Shown piece after piece: positions 35,044 through 44,683 of a stretch of DNA of 64,000 nucleotides; within the stretch, counting starts at the first letter, position 1, and every line of letters begins with the position of its first letter. The notes under the pieces are model-generated. The model saw only the letters and a program-made list of their open reading frames with translations, searched no databases and was not told where the DNA came from. Made by a program: the position numbers and the translations under genes. This DNA is from Fen-1258 sp041658245. Lineage in GTDB: Bacteria > Bacteroidota > Ignavibacteria > Ignavibacteriales > Melioribacteraceae. Location of the stretch: the NCBI GenBank assembly GCA_041658245.1, contig JBBAAM010000002.1, positions 110,084 through 174,083 of the forward strand, given 5' to 3'.

Positions 35044-36906
35044 ATGAAAAAATTGCTGATTATAATTCTAATCTTTGCTTCATCGCTGCAATTTGCGCAG
35101 GGAGTGGAATGGATAAAAGAGAATTACTTAAAAAAAGATTATCGCATTCAAATGCGTGACGGTGTTACACTTTTCACTTCAGTTTATTCTCCTAAAGACA
35201 CTACAAAAAATTATCCTATCCTTATGGTACGAACTCCGTATACCGTTGCACCATACGGCGAAGATAAATATCCGCAGAATCTCGGACCCAACGATACATT
35301 CGCAAAAGATGGTTACATTTTTGTTTTTCAAGATGTACGTGGACAATTTTTGAGCGAAGGAAAATATGATAATATGCGGGCATACATACCGAACAAAAAG
35401 AGCAATAAAGATATAGACGAAACTACGGATACATACGATACTATAGACTGGCTTGTTAAGAATTTAAAACACAACAATGGTAACGTTGGCATTTGGGGAA
35501 TATCTTATCCGGGTTTCTATGCGGCAATGTCTCTTATAGATTCTCATCCCGCACTCAAAGCGGCATCGCCTCAAGCACCGATTGCAGATTGGTTTATTGG
35601 CGACGATATGCATCATGGCGGAGCTTTAACACTATCTATGTCGTTTAACTTTTTCAAAGGATTTGATCAACAGCGCGATTCATTAACAACAACTTGGAAG
35701 CCAGCACCCAAATATGATTCACCTGATATGTACAATTTCTTTTTAAAACTTGGACCTCTATCAAATGCTAATGAAAAATATTTAAAAGGCAACCTTCCAT
35801 TTTGGAATGCAATGTTAAAGCATGGTTCTTATGATGAATTCTGGAAATCACGCAGCAATCTTCCCTATTTCAAAAATGTTAAACCGGCTGTACTGCTTGT
35901 AGGCGGTTGGTACGATTCCGAAGATTTATACGGACCACTTAATATTTACAAATCAATCGAAGAGAAAAATTCAAAAAACCAAACTCATCTTGTGATGGGT
36001 CCATGGTCCCACGGCGGTTGGTCTCGCGGCGATGGAGGTTCATTCGGTGATTTTAAGTTCGGAGAAAATACAAGTGAGTACTACAACAAAAATATTCTTC
36101 TTCCCTTTTTCAATTATTATTTGAAAGGAACCGACGCACTAAATTTACCCGAAGCGATCACATTCAGAACCGGTTCTAACATTTGGGTTAATTATGATAA
36201 ATGGCCGCCAATGAATGCGGAAAAAAAATCTATCTATCTCTCGCCAAACAATAAACTGAGTTGGGATAAGCCGATTGAGAAGAAATATTTGTTCGATGAA
36301 TATTTAAGTGATCAAAATAAGCCAGTTCCTTATTCTGGGAAATTCCATGATTCTGGATTGCATTACTTCCGAACTTACATGAGTGAAGATCAACGTTTTG
36401 CATCTGCCCGCCCCGATGTTCTTGTTTATGAAACCGAACCGCTTGAAAAAGACATAACTGTTGCCGGACCAATACTCGCAGATCTATTTATTTCCACCAC
36501 TGGAACAGATGCAGATTGGGTTGTAAAAGTGATTGATGTATATCCTGATGGCGCTATTGATCCGGATCCAAATTCTAATAATATTGAAATGGGCGGTTAT
36601 CAACGATTGATACGTTTCGAGGTTTTGAGAGGTAAGTTTAGAAACAGTTTTGAAAAACCGGAACCATTCATTCCTAATAAAATAACCGAAGTGAAAATTA
36701 ATTTGAACGATGTTGATCATACTTTCCTTAAAGGACATAAGATAATGGTGCAGATTCAAAGCAGCTTCTTTCCTTTTATTGATCGAAATCCACAAAAATT
36801 TGTTGATATTTATAATGCTAAAGATGAGGATTTCACGAAAGCATTTCATCGTGTTTATTTTTCTAGGCAGTATCCGTCTAACATCTCATTTGGTGTTATG
36901 AAATAA
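35044..36906 (+). CDS. Secreted CocE/NonD-family alpha/beta hydrolase (X-Pro dipeptidyl-peptidase-like)
   Basis: The start at 35044 was chosen over 34987 because GGAGAAATT precedes it and a signal peptide follows (MKKLLIIILIFASSLQF). The hydrolase domain opens with IQMRDGVTLFTSVY; the nucleophile serine is in the elbow GIWGISYPGFYA near residue 150; the catalytic Asp and His regions are VGGWYDSEDLYG and MGPWSHGGW. A C-terminal jelly-roll domain (from about 415) is typical of X-Pro dipeptidyl-peptidase C domains. Family members include cocaine esterase, glutaryl-7-ACA acylase and X-Pro peptidases, so the substrate is an ester or amide that cannot be named. It lies 66 bases after the GH3 gene. 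Confidence 0.82.
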   Translation: MKKLLIIILIFASSLQFAQGVEWIKENYLKKDYRIQMRDGVTLFTSVYSPKDTTKNYPILMVRTPYTVAPYGEDKYPQNLGPNDTFAKDGYIFVFQDVRGQFLSEGKYDNMRAYIPNKKSNKDIDETTDTYDTIDWLVKNLKHNNGNVGIWGISYPGFYAAMSLIDSHPALKAASPQAPIADWFIGDDMHHGGALTLSMSFNFFKGFDQQRDSLTTTWKPAPKYDSPDMYNFFLKLGPLSNANEKYLKGNLPFWNAMLKHGSYDEFWKSRSNLPYFKNVKPAVLLVGGWYDSEDLYGPLNIYKSIEEKNSKNQTHLVMGPWSHGGWSRGDGGSFGDFKFGENTSEYYNKNILLPFFNYYLKGTDALNLPEAITFRTGSNIWVNYDKWPPMNAEKKSIYLSPNNKLSWDKPIEKKYLFDEYLSDQNKPVPYSGKFHDSGLHYFRTYMSEDQRFASARPDVLVYETEPLEKDITVAGPILADLFISTTGTDADWVVKVIDVYPDGAIDPDPNSNNIEMGGYQRLIRFEVLRGKFRNSFEKPEPFIPNKITEVKINLNDVDHTFLKGHKIMVQIQSSFFPFIDRNPQKFVDIYNAKDEDFTKAFHRVYFSRQYPSNISFGVMK

Positions 36907-36961
36907 ATTTTATTCTATAAATTTTTTGATTAAGTTATAATAACTAAACTTGAAGGTTAGA

Positions 36962-37489
36962 ATGAAAAAGCTGCATTTCATAATAATATTAATAATTATT
37001 GCTGGAACAATTAACGCTCAAAGTATAGCAATCGGAGCTCAGGGCGCTTATGTAAAATCACAAGATGCTGATGCAGTAATAATGCCCAGTGCTGCAATTA
37101 GACTTGGTTTTGGAGGATTAAAAGTTGAAGGATCAATTGGATATAAATCCGATAAATTTGATGGCGGTGCAATCAAAACAACTACCTATCCTGTAATGCT
37201 TACAGGTTTTCTAGGCTTATTGCCTTTTTTACATTTAGAAGCAGGAATCGGTTGGTATAATACCAAAGTTGAATATAGCATACCAAACCTGTCAATACCT
37301 TCAGAGACATATAGTGATATTGGCTACCACGCAGGTGCAGGAGCTGAAATACCATTAGGAAACATTATCTTGACCGGAGACATTCGCTACGTAATATCAA
37401 AGGAAAAATTTAATAATGCTAGATCTACAAAAGATTTAAATCCCGATTTCTACATGATTGTTGTAGGATTAATGTTTAAGCTTTATTAA
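36962..37489 (+). CDS. Small outer-membrane beta-barrel protein
   Basis: The start is placed at the ATG at 36962 rather than the TTG at 36950. A signal peptide (MKKLHFIIILIIIAGTINAQ) is followed by about 155 residues of alternating strands, with GAEIPLGNIILTGDIRYV near the C-terminus and a final aromatic-ended strand (MIVVGLMFKLY), as in OmpA/OmpX-like eight-stranded barrels. No OmpA peptidoglycan-binding domain is present. Function unknown. Confidence 0.65.
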   Translation: MKKLHFIIILIIIAGTINAQSIAIGAQGAYVKSQDADAVIMPSAAIRLGFGGLKVEGSIGYKSDKFDGGAIKTTTYPVMLTGFLGLLPFLHLEAGIGWYNTKVEYSIPNLSIPSETYSDIGYHAGAGAEIPLGNIILTGDIRYVISKEKFNNARSTKDLNPDFYMIVVGLMFKLY

Positions 37490-37527
37490 ACAACACATTA
37501 TTTTTTAAAAATAATTCTTGAGGTTGT

Positions 37528-38115
37528 ATGGTATTCGATCGTCTTAAAAATTCTAGCCAATTTTTTCCACTTGGTGAGAGAATTACTAAAGCTCTTCAAT
37601 ATTTATCTCAGACAGATTTTACAAATCTTGAATCCGGCAAATATGAAATTGACGGCGAGAATATTTTCGCGTTGGTTCAGACATATAATACAAAACCGTT
37701 TAGTGCCGGTAAGTGGGAAGCGCACAAAAAGTATATAGATGTTCAATACATTGTTTCCGGTAAAGAAAAAATGGGATTCACAGAGACAACAAAAGTTATT
37801 ATTATGGAAGAGTATGATGAAGAAAAAGATTGTGCTATTTATAAAGGTGAAGGAAATTTTCTAATTGCCGATGAAGGACATTTTGCAATATTCTTTCCAT
37901 CCGATGTACATATGCCTGGCATGGCAATCAATATTCCGAAAGAAGTAAAGAAAGTTGTGGTTAAAGTAAAGACTGAGTTTGCAGTTAGCGGTTTGCAGCC
38001 TGCAGTTGAAAGTATAGAAAAAACCATTGAAGAACTAAAACCGATTGAAGAGATAAAACCGGCTGATGAAATTACACTAACAGAGGAAACAGACACGCAA
38101 CAATCTAGTGAATGA
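37528..38115 (+). CDS. YhcH/YjgK/YiaL family (DUF386) sugar protein with acidic tail
   Basis: Residues 1-150 form a cupin-like YhcH/EbgC domain: WEAHKKYIDVQYIVSGKEKM with the conserved metal-ligand His/Asp region, YDEEKDC, and FAIFFPSDVHMPGMA with the second ligand His, ending in KKVVVKVK. Members bind a metal and act in sialic acid, anhydro-sugar or aldose handling. After this comes an extra tail of about 40 residues rich in Glu, Pro and Lys with repeated EELKPIEE/EEIKP units, not usual for the family. No signal peptide, so cytoplasmic. Link to amino-sugar salvage is plausible but unproven. Confidence 0.78.
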   Translation: MVFDRLKNSSQFFPLGERITKALQYLSQTDFTNLESGKYEIDGENIFALVQTYNTKPFSAGKWEAHKKYIDVQYIVSGKEKMGFTETTKVIIMEEYDEEKDCAIYKGEGNFLIADEGHFAIFFPSDVHMPGMAINIPKEVKKVVVKVKTEFAVSGLQPAVESIEKTIEELKPIEEIKPADEITLTEETDTQQSSE

Positions 38116-38145
38116 AATACACATTAGTATTTTTTTTGTGTGCAA

Positions 38146-38174
38146 GTGGTTGGTTATTAGTAAAAACCAACCAC
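38146..38174. terminator. Bidirectional terminator hairpin between convergent genes
   Basis: GTGGTTGGTT at 38146-38155 pairs perfectly with AACCAACCAC at 38165-38174 around a 9-base loop, in the 72-base gap between the convergent YhcH-type and FKBP genes. An eight-T tract lies upstream on the plus strand, which would follow the hairpin for minus-strand transcripts. Confidence 0.6.
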
Positions 38175-38187
38175 CAATAACTAATCA

Positions 38188-38964
38188 CTATTTTAGAATA
38201 TCAAGCAACTCAACTTCAAAAATTAAAACAGAAGCAGGCGGAATTGTTTCCCCTCTTCCTTCTTCACCATAAGCAAGCTGATAAGGAATATAGAATTCAA
38301 ATTTGTCACCGACATGCATTAGTTGTAACCCTTCCGTCCATCCTTTTATAACCTGATTAAGAGGAAATTCTGACGGTTGATTGCGTTTATAAGAACTATC
38401 GAATTCTTTTCCGTCTAATAGTTTTCCTGCATAATGTACTTTTACTTTACTTGTATCTTTAGGTGATGGTCCTGTACCGCTCACAAGAACTTTGTATTGC
38501 AGTCCGCTGGCTGTAGTCTTAACACCTTCTTTATTTTTATTTTCAGCAAGAAATGCTTCTCCATCTTTTTTATTTTTTTCTATTATAGGAAGGAACATCT
38601 CAGCTTCAGCTAGTTTCTTTTCATTCTCTACTTTTTGCATTGCAGCCTGTCGTTCTTGTCCTCTTTTATTGAGTGCAGTTAATACTTCCATAACCTTTTC
38701 CTGGGTCATATCGGATTTACCTTTCATTGCATCTTGAATAGATTTTATTAGAACATTAAAATTCATTTGTAAGAATGGATCAGCCAAATTTTGAAATATA
38801 TTTTGACCAATGGCATAACTTACGGAATCACCCTGTGTCTTTAATGCTACCGATGATTGAGCTTTCGATTTCGATGGTGATTTTTCTTTTGTTTGATTCT
38901 TATTTTGTGCGAATGTTACCGATAATCCAATAAGGATAATTAAAACAACTTTTAATGACTTCAT
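38188..38964 (-). CDS. Periplasmic FKBP-type peptidyl-prolyl isomerase (FkpA/Mip-like)
   Basis: A 258-residue protein with a signal peptide (ending VTFAQ), an N-terminal helical dimerisation domain (about 45-145: SYAIGQNIFQNL, a long charged helix) and an FKBP domain at 150-258. The FKBP pocket is intact: VHYAGKLLDGKEFDSSY, VIKGWTEGLQLM and YGEEGRGETIPPASVLIFEV. It should help folding of exported proteins through proline isomerisation. It is transcribed away from the YhcH gene end and stands alone; the 249-base gap upstream contains an imperfect inverted repeat at about 39147-39181. Confidence 0.87.
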   Translation of the reverse strand: MKSLKVVLIILIGLSVTFAQNKNQTKEKSPSKSKAQSSVALKTQGDSVSYAIGQNIFQNLADPFLQMNFNVLIKSIQDAMKGKSDMTQEKVMEVLTALNKRGQERQAAMQKVENEKKLAEAEMFLPIIEKNKKDGEAFLAENKNKEGVKTTASGLQYKVLVSGTGPSPKDTSKVKVHYAGKLLDGKEFDSSYKRNQPSEFPLNQVIKGWTEGLQLMHVGDKFEFYIPYQLAYGEEGRGETIPPASVLIFEVELLDILK

Positions 38965-39213
38965 TTCTTCTCCGATAGTTCAAATTAATAATTATGGGTT
39001 GTGAAAATATAGGCAATCGCTTAGAATAGCAAATTGAAATTAGGAAAGAAATGTAGATGGTGTACAGAGACTATTTATAATAAAGACATAAAAATTTACT
39101 TTCTAATTAAGAATCTACAATTTCCTTATGAGCAAAAGTATTAATCGAATACAATTACCCCCAATCTACAATGGGAGTATTGTTATAAATGTTATGTTAG
39201 TTTCGGTTGCATG

Positions 39214-40812
39214 TTATCTCATCAAAACCATCTTCTTTGTAGAAGTGAAATTTCCAGCTTGCAGTTTATAGAAGTAAATACCACTGGTAAGTTTCGAAGC
39301 ATCAAAATTTACATTGTAGTTTCCAGCTGGTTTATATTCATTCACAAGCACTGCCACTTCTTTTCCAAGAACATCATAAACTTTTAAAGTAACGAAAGAA
39401 GATTTGGGAATTGAAAATTTAATATTTGTGCTCGGATTAAACGGGTTTGGGTAATTCTGCGACAAGGCATAGTTCTCCGGCAGACCAGCAGTTGTTTGAG
39501 AGATGCCGGTAACGATAATATATTTCCATAATTCCATCCCATTCGTGCTATTATTTGCAGCAAAATATAAAGTGCCATTGACATTGGTGAAATCTTTAAG
39601 AGATGAACCGGCTCCACCTGTCCAAATATCTTTCACCATTACTGTTCCTGCTGTCGTGCCATCGCTCTTCCATAATTCTTTTCCATTCGTAACATCGTAT
39701 GCAGCAAAATATAAAGTATTATTGATATTGATTAAAGAAGAAGGAGGGATATCGTTGGAATTATTACCTGTCCAAATATCTTTCACCATTACTGTTCCTG
39801 CTGCCGTGCCATTGCTCTTCCATAATTCTGTTCCATTCGTTCCATCAGTTGCAGTAAAATATAAAATGCCATTGACATTGGTTAAAGAAGAAATATTTGA
39901 AGCGCCAAATACACTGGGATTAGGATCTTTCACCAACACTGTACCTGCTGCCGTGCCATCGCTTTTCCATAATTCCTTTGCACCGTCTGCACTAAAATAC
40001 AAAGTGCCATTAACATCAGTAAATCCGGAAGGGTCTGCAACGCTTTTGACAATGACGGTGCCTGCTGTAGTGCCATCACTTTTCCATAATCCGCTAAAAT
40101 ATAAAGTACCATTGACATTGATTAAACCTGAAACGCCTGAACTGCTGACTATGACGGTGCCTGCTGCCGTACCATCGCTTTTCCATAATCCACCGTCTGT
40201 ACTAAAATATAAAGTGCCATTGAAATTGATAAAATTTTTAGGAGATGAACCGGTTGAACCGGGCTTAATATCTTTGACCATTACAGTTCCGGCAGCCGTA
40301 CCATCGCTTTTCCATAATTCTTCTCCATTAGTTCCATCGTCTGCCCGAAAATATAATGTACCATTGACATTAGTAAAAAGCGGAGATTGACCCCAAGACA
40401 TTGAACCGGAAGAACCGGGCTTAATATCTTTGACCATCACAGTACCGGCATCCGTGCCATTACTTTTCCATAATTCTATGCCATTTATACCATCGGATGC
40501 AACAAAATATACAGTGCCATTAACATTGGTGGGGGCATAGGCAGAATATATTCCAAAACCTGAACCGGGAACAATATCTTTCACCATTACTGTTCCTGCT
40601 GTCGTGCCATCGCTTTTCCATAATTCCGCTCCATGCGTGTCCTCGTATGCATAAAAATATAAAGTGCCATTAGCATTAACTAAAGAAGGATAAACTTGTA
40701 TCGAACTGCCTGGACCGGGATTAATATCTTTCACCATCACCTGTGCATTTGCAATGTTGCTCAAGCCAATCAAGGCGAGCAAACCGATTAAGATCAATTT
40801 TGTAGTTTTCAT
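39214..40812 (-). CDS. ELWxxDGT repeat protein with T9SS sorting domain (copy A)
   Basis: A 532-residue secreted protein: signal peptide (MKTTKLILIGLLALIGLSNI), eight repeats built around ELWKSDGTxAGTVMVKD plus the strand VNGTLYF, a final truncated unit, then a T9SS sorting domain (SQNYPNPFNPSTNIKFSIPK to TKKMVLMR). The repeat is probably a propeller-type blade of about 50 residues. Units four and five are shortened to about 30 residues and lack the usual TNGxELW segment. It is a close paralogue of the next gene upstream, with a near-identical leader. Function unknown; display on the cell surface is expected. Confidence 0.83.
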   Translation of the reverse strand: MKTTKLILIGLLALIGLSNIANAQVMVKDINPGPGSSIQVYPSLVNANGTLYFYAYEDTHGAELWKSDGTTAGTVMVKDIVPGSGFGIYSAYAPTNVNGTVYFVASDGINGIELWKSNGTDAGTVMVKDIKPGSSGSMSWGQSPLFTNVNGTLYFRADDGTNGEELWKSDGTAAGTVMVKDIKPGSTGSSPKNFINFNGTLYFSTDGGLWKSDGTAAGTVIVSSSGVSGLINVNGTLYFSGLWKSDGTTAGTVIVKSVADPSGFTDVNGTLYFSADGAKELWKSDGTAAGTVLVKDPNPSVFGASNISSLTNVNGILYFTATDGTNGTELWKSNGTAAGTVMVKDIWTGNNSNDIPPSSLININNTLYFAAYDVTNGKELWKSDGTTAGTVMVKDIWTGGAGSSLKDFTNVNGTLYFAANNSTNGMELWKYIIVTGISQTTAGLPENYALSQNYPNPFNPSTNIKFSIPKSSFVTLKVYDVLGKEVAVLVNEYKPAGNYNVNFDASKLTSGIYFYKLQAGNFTSTKKMVLMR

Positions 40813-40859
40813 TTTTTTGCCTTTTTTTTAATGATTTGATTTTATGAGTTCACTTATCG

Positions 40860-42527
40860 TCATTTTGTCAAAACCATTTTCTTTGTAGAATTGAAATTTC
40901 CAGTTTGCAGTTTATAGAAGTAAATACCACTAGAAAGTTTTGATGCATCAAAATTCACATCGTAGTTTCCAGCAGATTTATATTCATTCAAAAGTGATGC
41001 TACTTCCTTGCCCAGAAGATCAAACACTTTGAGCGACACAAAACCGGAACCTGAAATCTCAAACCGAATGTTTGTTGTTGGGTTAAATGGGTTAGGATAA
41101 TTCTGCGACAAGGTATAGTTTTGCGGCAGATCAGCAGTGGTTTGAACGATGCCGGTAACGAGAGTATATTTCCATAATTCCCTTCCGTTTATTCCATCAT
41201 CGGCGGTAAAAAATAACATACTGTTGGATATTGCAAATCCGCTTGGATCCGAGCTGCCTGCACCAGGATTAATATCCAGTTGAAGGGCTGTTCCTGCTGA
41301 TGTGCCATCACTCTTCCATAGTTCAATTCCATTACTTCCATTATTGGCATTAAAATATATTGTGCCACCTACATTAATCAGTTTGTAAAAATATTGATCC
41401 AATGAGCCGTTTGATCCAGGATTAATATTTTTCACCATCACAGTCCCTGCAGTCGTTCCATCGCTTTTCCATAATTCACCGCCATTGGTACCATCATCTG
41501 CCCTGAAAAATATATTTCCATTAGCAAAACAAAACTGAGAATAGATATAAATACCATCGCTGAGTCCCGGATTGATATCCTTTACCATTAAAGTTCCGGA
41601 AACCGTTCCATCGCTCTTCCATAATTCTCTTCCATTAATTCCATTGTCCGCATTAAAATATAATGTACCGTTCAAATTAGATAATGGACCCGGATTGGAA
41701 CCTCCAACAGCCGGACTAATATCTTTCAGAATAGAGGTTCCTGCAGTTGTGCCATCGCTTTTCCAAAGCTCTATTCCGTTGGTTCCATCGCTTGCAACAA
41801 AAAATAAATTACCATTCAATGTGTCGAACCTTCCGGGATATGAACTGATTGAACCGGTATAAATGTCTTTTAGCAAAACGGTTCCGCTGGCTGTTCCATC
41901 GCTTTTCCAAATTTCTTTTCCATTGACTCCATCGTCCGCCACAAAAAATAAATTGCTTCCCAAGACCGTAAAATCGTTCGGATATGAAGCACCCGAACCG
42001 GCTTTGATATCTTTCACCATTACGGTTCCGGCAGCCGTGCCATCGCTTTTCCATAATTCTGTGTCATTGACTCCATCGTCTGCCGGAAAAAACAAATTGC
42101 CATTAAAATTAAATAATAAATCAGATCCTGAACCGCTTGTTCCGGGAAAAATATCTTTCACCATTACTGTACCTGCAGCCGTACCGTCACTCTTCCATAA
42201 TTCTCTTCCATTGCTTCCATCATTGGCATAAAAAAATAAAGTGCCGTTGATGTCAAGAAACACGGAGGGACCTGAGCCGGTCGCTCCCAGATTAATATCC
42301 TTGAGCATCATTGTTCCTGCCGAAGTGCCATCGCTTTTCCACAATTCCTTTCCATTGGTTCCGTCATCTGCATTAAAATACAAAGCCCCGGTTCCATTCG
42401 TCAAACCAAAAGGAGAAGACGCGTTTGCACCCGGATTAATATCTTTCACCATAACCTGTGCATTTGCATTCTTACTCAAACCCATCAAGGCGAGTAAACC
42501 GATTAATATTAATTTTGTTGTTTTCAT
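40860..42527 (-). CDS. ELWxxDGT repeat protein with T9SS sorting domain (copy B)
   Basis: The start at 42527 was chosen because MKTTKLILIGLLALMGLSKN is the same signal peptide as in copy A; an in-frame extension to 42578 would put 17 charged residues before it. Eight full ELWKSDGT repeats and one final unit are followed by a T9SS sorting domain (SQNYPNPFNPTTNIRFEISG to TKKMVLTK). The 48-base spacers 5' of copies A and B are nearly identical, including TTTGATTTTATGAGTTCACT, which points to duplication of gene plus spacer. Spacing to neighbours is short, so the array may be one transcript. Confidence 0.83.
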   Translation of the reverse strand: MKTTKLILIGLLALMGLSKNANAQVMVKDINPGANASSPFGLTNGTGALYFNADDGTNGKELWKSDGTSAGTMMLKDINLGATGSGPSVFLDINGTLFFYANDGSNGRELWKSDGTAAGTVMVKDIFPGTSGSGSDLLFNFNGNLFFPADDGVNDTELWKSDGTAAGTVMVKDIKAGSGASYPNDFTVLGSNLFFVADDGVNGKEIWKSDGTASGTVLLKDIYTGSISSYPGRFDTLNGNLFFVASDGTNGIELWKSDGTTAGTSILKDISPAVGGSNPGPLSNLNGTLYFNADNGINGRELWKSDGTVSGTLMVKDINPGLSDGIYIYSQFCFANGNIFFRADDGTNGGELWKSDGTTAGTVMVKNINPGSNGSLDQYFYKLINVGGTIYFNANNGSNGIELWKSDGTSAGTALQLDINPGAGSSDPSGFAISNSMLFFTADDGINGRELWKYTLVTGIVQTTADLPQNYTLSQNYPNPFNPTTNIRFEISGSGFVSLKVFDLLGKEVASLLNEYKSAGNYDVNFDASKLSSGIYFYKLQTGNFNSTKKMVLTK

Positions 42528-42574
42528 TTTTTTAACCTTTTTAAAATAATTTGATTTTATGAGTTCACTTGTCG

Positions 42575-44647
42575 TCATTTCATCAAAACCATCTTCTTTG
42601 TTGAAGTAAAATTTCCCGTTTGCAGTTTATAAAAGTAAATACCACTAGAAAGTTTTGATGCATTAAAACTCACATCGTAGCTTCCAGCCGGTTTATATTC
42701 ATTTACAAGCGCTGCCACTTCCTTTCCGAGGACATCATATATTTTTAACGATACAAATCCGGAAGTTGGAATCTCAAACCGAATGTTTGTTGACGGATTG
42801 AAAGGATTGGGATAGTTTTGTAGCAAAGCAAAGTTTATTGGGATCTCGCCTGGCATCTTCTCTATAGAGGTTACTAACTCCGACAAAGGTCGTTTCCAGA
42901 CGCCTCCATCTTGAATCCCCGCAAAAAGTTCTGTTCCGCTGATAGCTAATGTATAAACATTCATTTTTGTCAAACCAGTATTAACAGCTGTCCAGGTACT
43001 TCCATTGTTGGTTGATGCAAACACACCTGCAAGCCAGCTTCCCGCAAAAATTGTTGATCCACTTATAGCATATGAATAAACGAAGTTGGATGTTAATCCG
43101 GTATTTTTCAAGGTCCAGGAACTTCCGTTATTCGTTGACAGATGCGCACCACCATTATGTATACCAGCAAAAATATAAACCCCACTGATGACAATAGATC
43201 GAACATCAGTACCTTGCAAACCAGTATTGCTCGCTGTCCAATTGCCTCCGTTATTGGTTGAGATATACAGTCCTCCATTAGTACCCGCGAGAATAGTGGT
43301 CCCTTTTATAGCTAATGCTTTAACAGTAGTCCAAGTTAAACCGGTATTGACAGCAATCCAGGAACTTCCACTATTGGATGAATAAAATATTCCCGCTTGA
43401 GTCCCCGCAAAAATAGTACTCCCATTCACGGCTAAAGCAAAGACTTGCAGACCTGTTAAACCACTATTGACAGCACTCCATGAACTTCCGTTGTTAGTTG
43501 ATAAAAAAATACCTCCACCACCTGTCCCGGCAAAAATATTAGTCCCGCTGATAGCTATTGAATATACAAGCATATTTGTCAAACCGGAATTAATCGCGTT
43601 CCAGTTACCTCCATTATCGGTAGATAAAAAAACACCTCCATCATTAGTCCCTGCAAAAAGGTTGTTACCGCTCGCCGCTAATGTAAACGTATTCGTAACA
43701 ACAGGGAATCCGGCATGACGTGCATTCCAAAGCCCTCCGTTGTTAGCTGTTGAAAACACACCACCATTAGTTCCTGCAAAAATGGTTGTCCCGCTTATGG
43801 CTAATGACCTGACAGTTGTAGCTGTTAAACCTGTATTTATCGGAACCCAATTACTTCCATTATCGGTAGATAAAAACGCCCCATTCACAGTTCCAAGAAA
43901 AATATTTACTCCACTAATAGCTAATGTATAGTCTAAATTACTAGTTGTACCAGTATTTGCTGATGTCCAATTGCTTCCATTGTTGGTTGATAAAAACACA
44001 CCACCAAAAGTTGCCGCAAAAATATTGTTACCACTAATAGCCAGAGCCATTACAAGTTTATTTGTCAATCCCGTATTTACTGCAGTCCAGGTACTTCCAT
44101 TATTCGTTGATAAAAACACACCACCACCGGAAGTTCCTGCAAAAATATTAGTTCCGCTGAAGACTACAGACTGGACACTCCCACCCACCAAGCCTGTATT
44201 AGCCGCGGTCCAATTCCCACCGTTATTGGTTGACAAAAACAAACCAAGTCCGGTTTCAACAAAAATATTTGACCCGTTAACGGCTAATGCATTGACATTC
44301 TTGTTTGTTAAATTCCCATTAATCGCGGTCCAAAGTACTCCGTTATTCGTAGATAAAAACACACCGCCACCATTCGTAGTTCCTGCATAAATGTTTGTTC
44401 CGCTGATAGCTATTGATTTTACTGCAAGGTCCGTCAAACCATTGTTTACCGCAGTCCAAAGTACTCCATTATTTGTTGATAGATATATCCCTGTCCCTCC
44501 CGCAAAAATGCTGGTTCCATTAGAAACCACGCAGTTAATATCCCCGCCGGAAGCAGAAGGCCCATTGGTTTTTTGCCATTGGGCATACACAGCACTGTGG
44601 AATGAGCAAAAAGTGAAAAGAATGAGATATAGTATATAGCGTTTCAT
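42575..44647 (-). CDS. T9SS-sorted multi-propeller protein (FAGTxxGVFLSTNNGxxW repeats)
   Basis: A 690-residue secreted protein with a signal peptide (ending AVYAQ), about fourteen repeats of roughly 42 residues of the form ISGTNIFAGT-GGVFLSTNNGSxWTAVNTGLT, and a T9SS sorting domain (LQNYPNPFNPSTNIRFEIPT to TKKMVLMK). STNNGxxW is the Asp-box-like BNR motif of sialidase-fold and photosystem-stability-factor-like propellers. No catalytic sialidase residues are recognisable, so it is likely a binding or structural surface protein. The repeats make the DNA prone to recombination. Confidence 0.82.
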   Translation of the reverse strand: MKRYILYLILFTFCSFHSAVYAQWQKTNGPSASGGDINCVVSNGTSIFAGGTGIYLSTNNGVLWTAVNNGLTDLAVKSIAISGTNIYAGTTNGGGVFLSTNNGVLWTAINGNLTNKNVNALAVNGSNIFVETGLGLFLSTNNGGNWTAANTGLVGGSVQSVVFSGTNIFAGTSGGGVFLSTNNGSTWTAVNTGLTNKLVMALAISGNNIFAATFGGVFLSTNNGSNWTSANTGTTSNLDYTLAISGVNIFLGTVNGAFLSTDNGSNWVPINTGLTATTVRSLAISGTTIFAGTNGGVFSTANNGGLWNARHAGFPVVTNTFTLAASGNNLFAGTNDGGVFLSTDNGGNWNAINSGLTNMLVYSIAISGTNIFAGTGGGGIFLSTNNGSSWSAVNSGLTGLQVFALAVNGSTIFAGTQAGIFYSSNSGSSWIAVNTGLTWTTVKALAIKGTTILAGTNGGLYISTNNGGNWTASNTGLQGTDVRSIVISGVYIFAGIHNGGAHLSTNNGSSWTLKNTGLTSNFVYSYAISGSTIFAGSWLAGVFASTNNGSTWTAVNTGLTKMNVYTLAISGTELFAGIQDGGVWKRPLSELVTSIEKMPGEIPINFALLQNYPNPFNPSTNIRFEIPTSGFVSLKIYDVLGKEVAALVNEYKPAGSYDVSFNASKLSSGIYFYKLQTGNFTSTKKMVLMK

Positions 44648-44683
44648 AAATTTTTCTCCTAAAGTTAATGATCATATAATATG

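Noticed and set aside
39147..39181. Imperfect inverted repeat with CCCCCA..TGGGAG arms, a possible third copy of the ATACCCCA operator
   Set aside because: The arms are further apart and mismatched compared with the two good sites; it may be a weak terminator. Not enough to call.
39503..40390. Long plus-strand open frame opposite the ELWxxDGT gene, with similar ones at 41572-42231, 43188-43931 and 43971-44639
   Set aside because: They lie antisense to repeat-built genes that have signal peptides and sorting domains. The repeats keep the opposite frame open; the antisense products have no start signals or family motifs.
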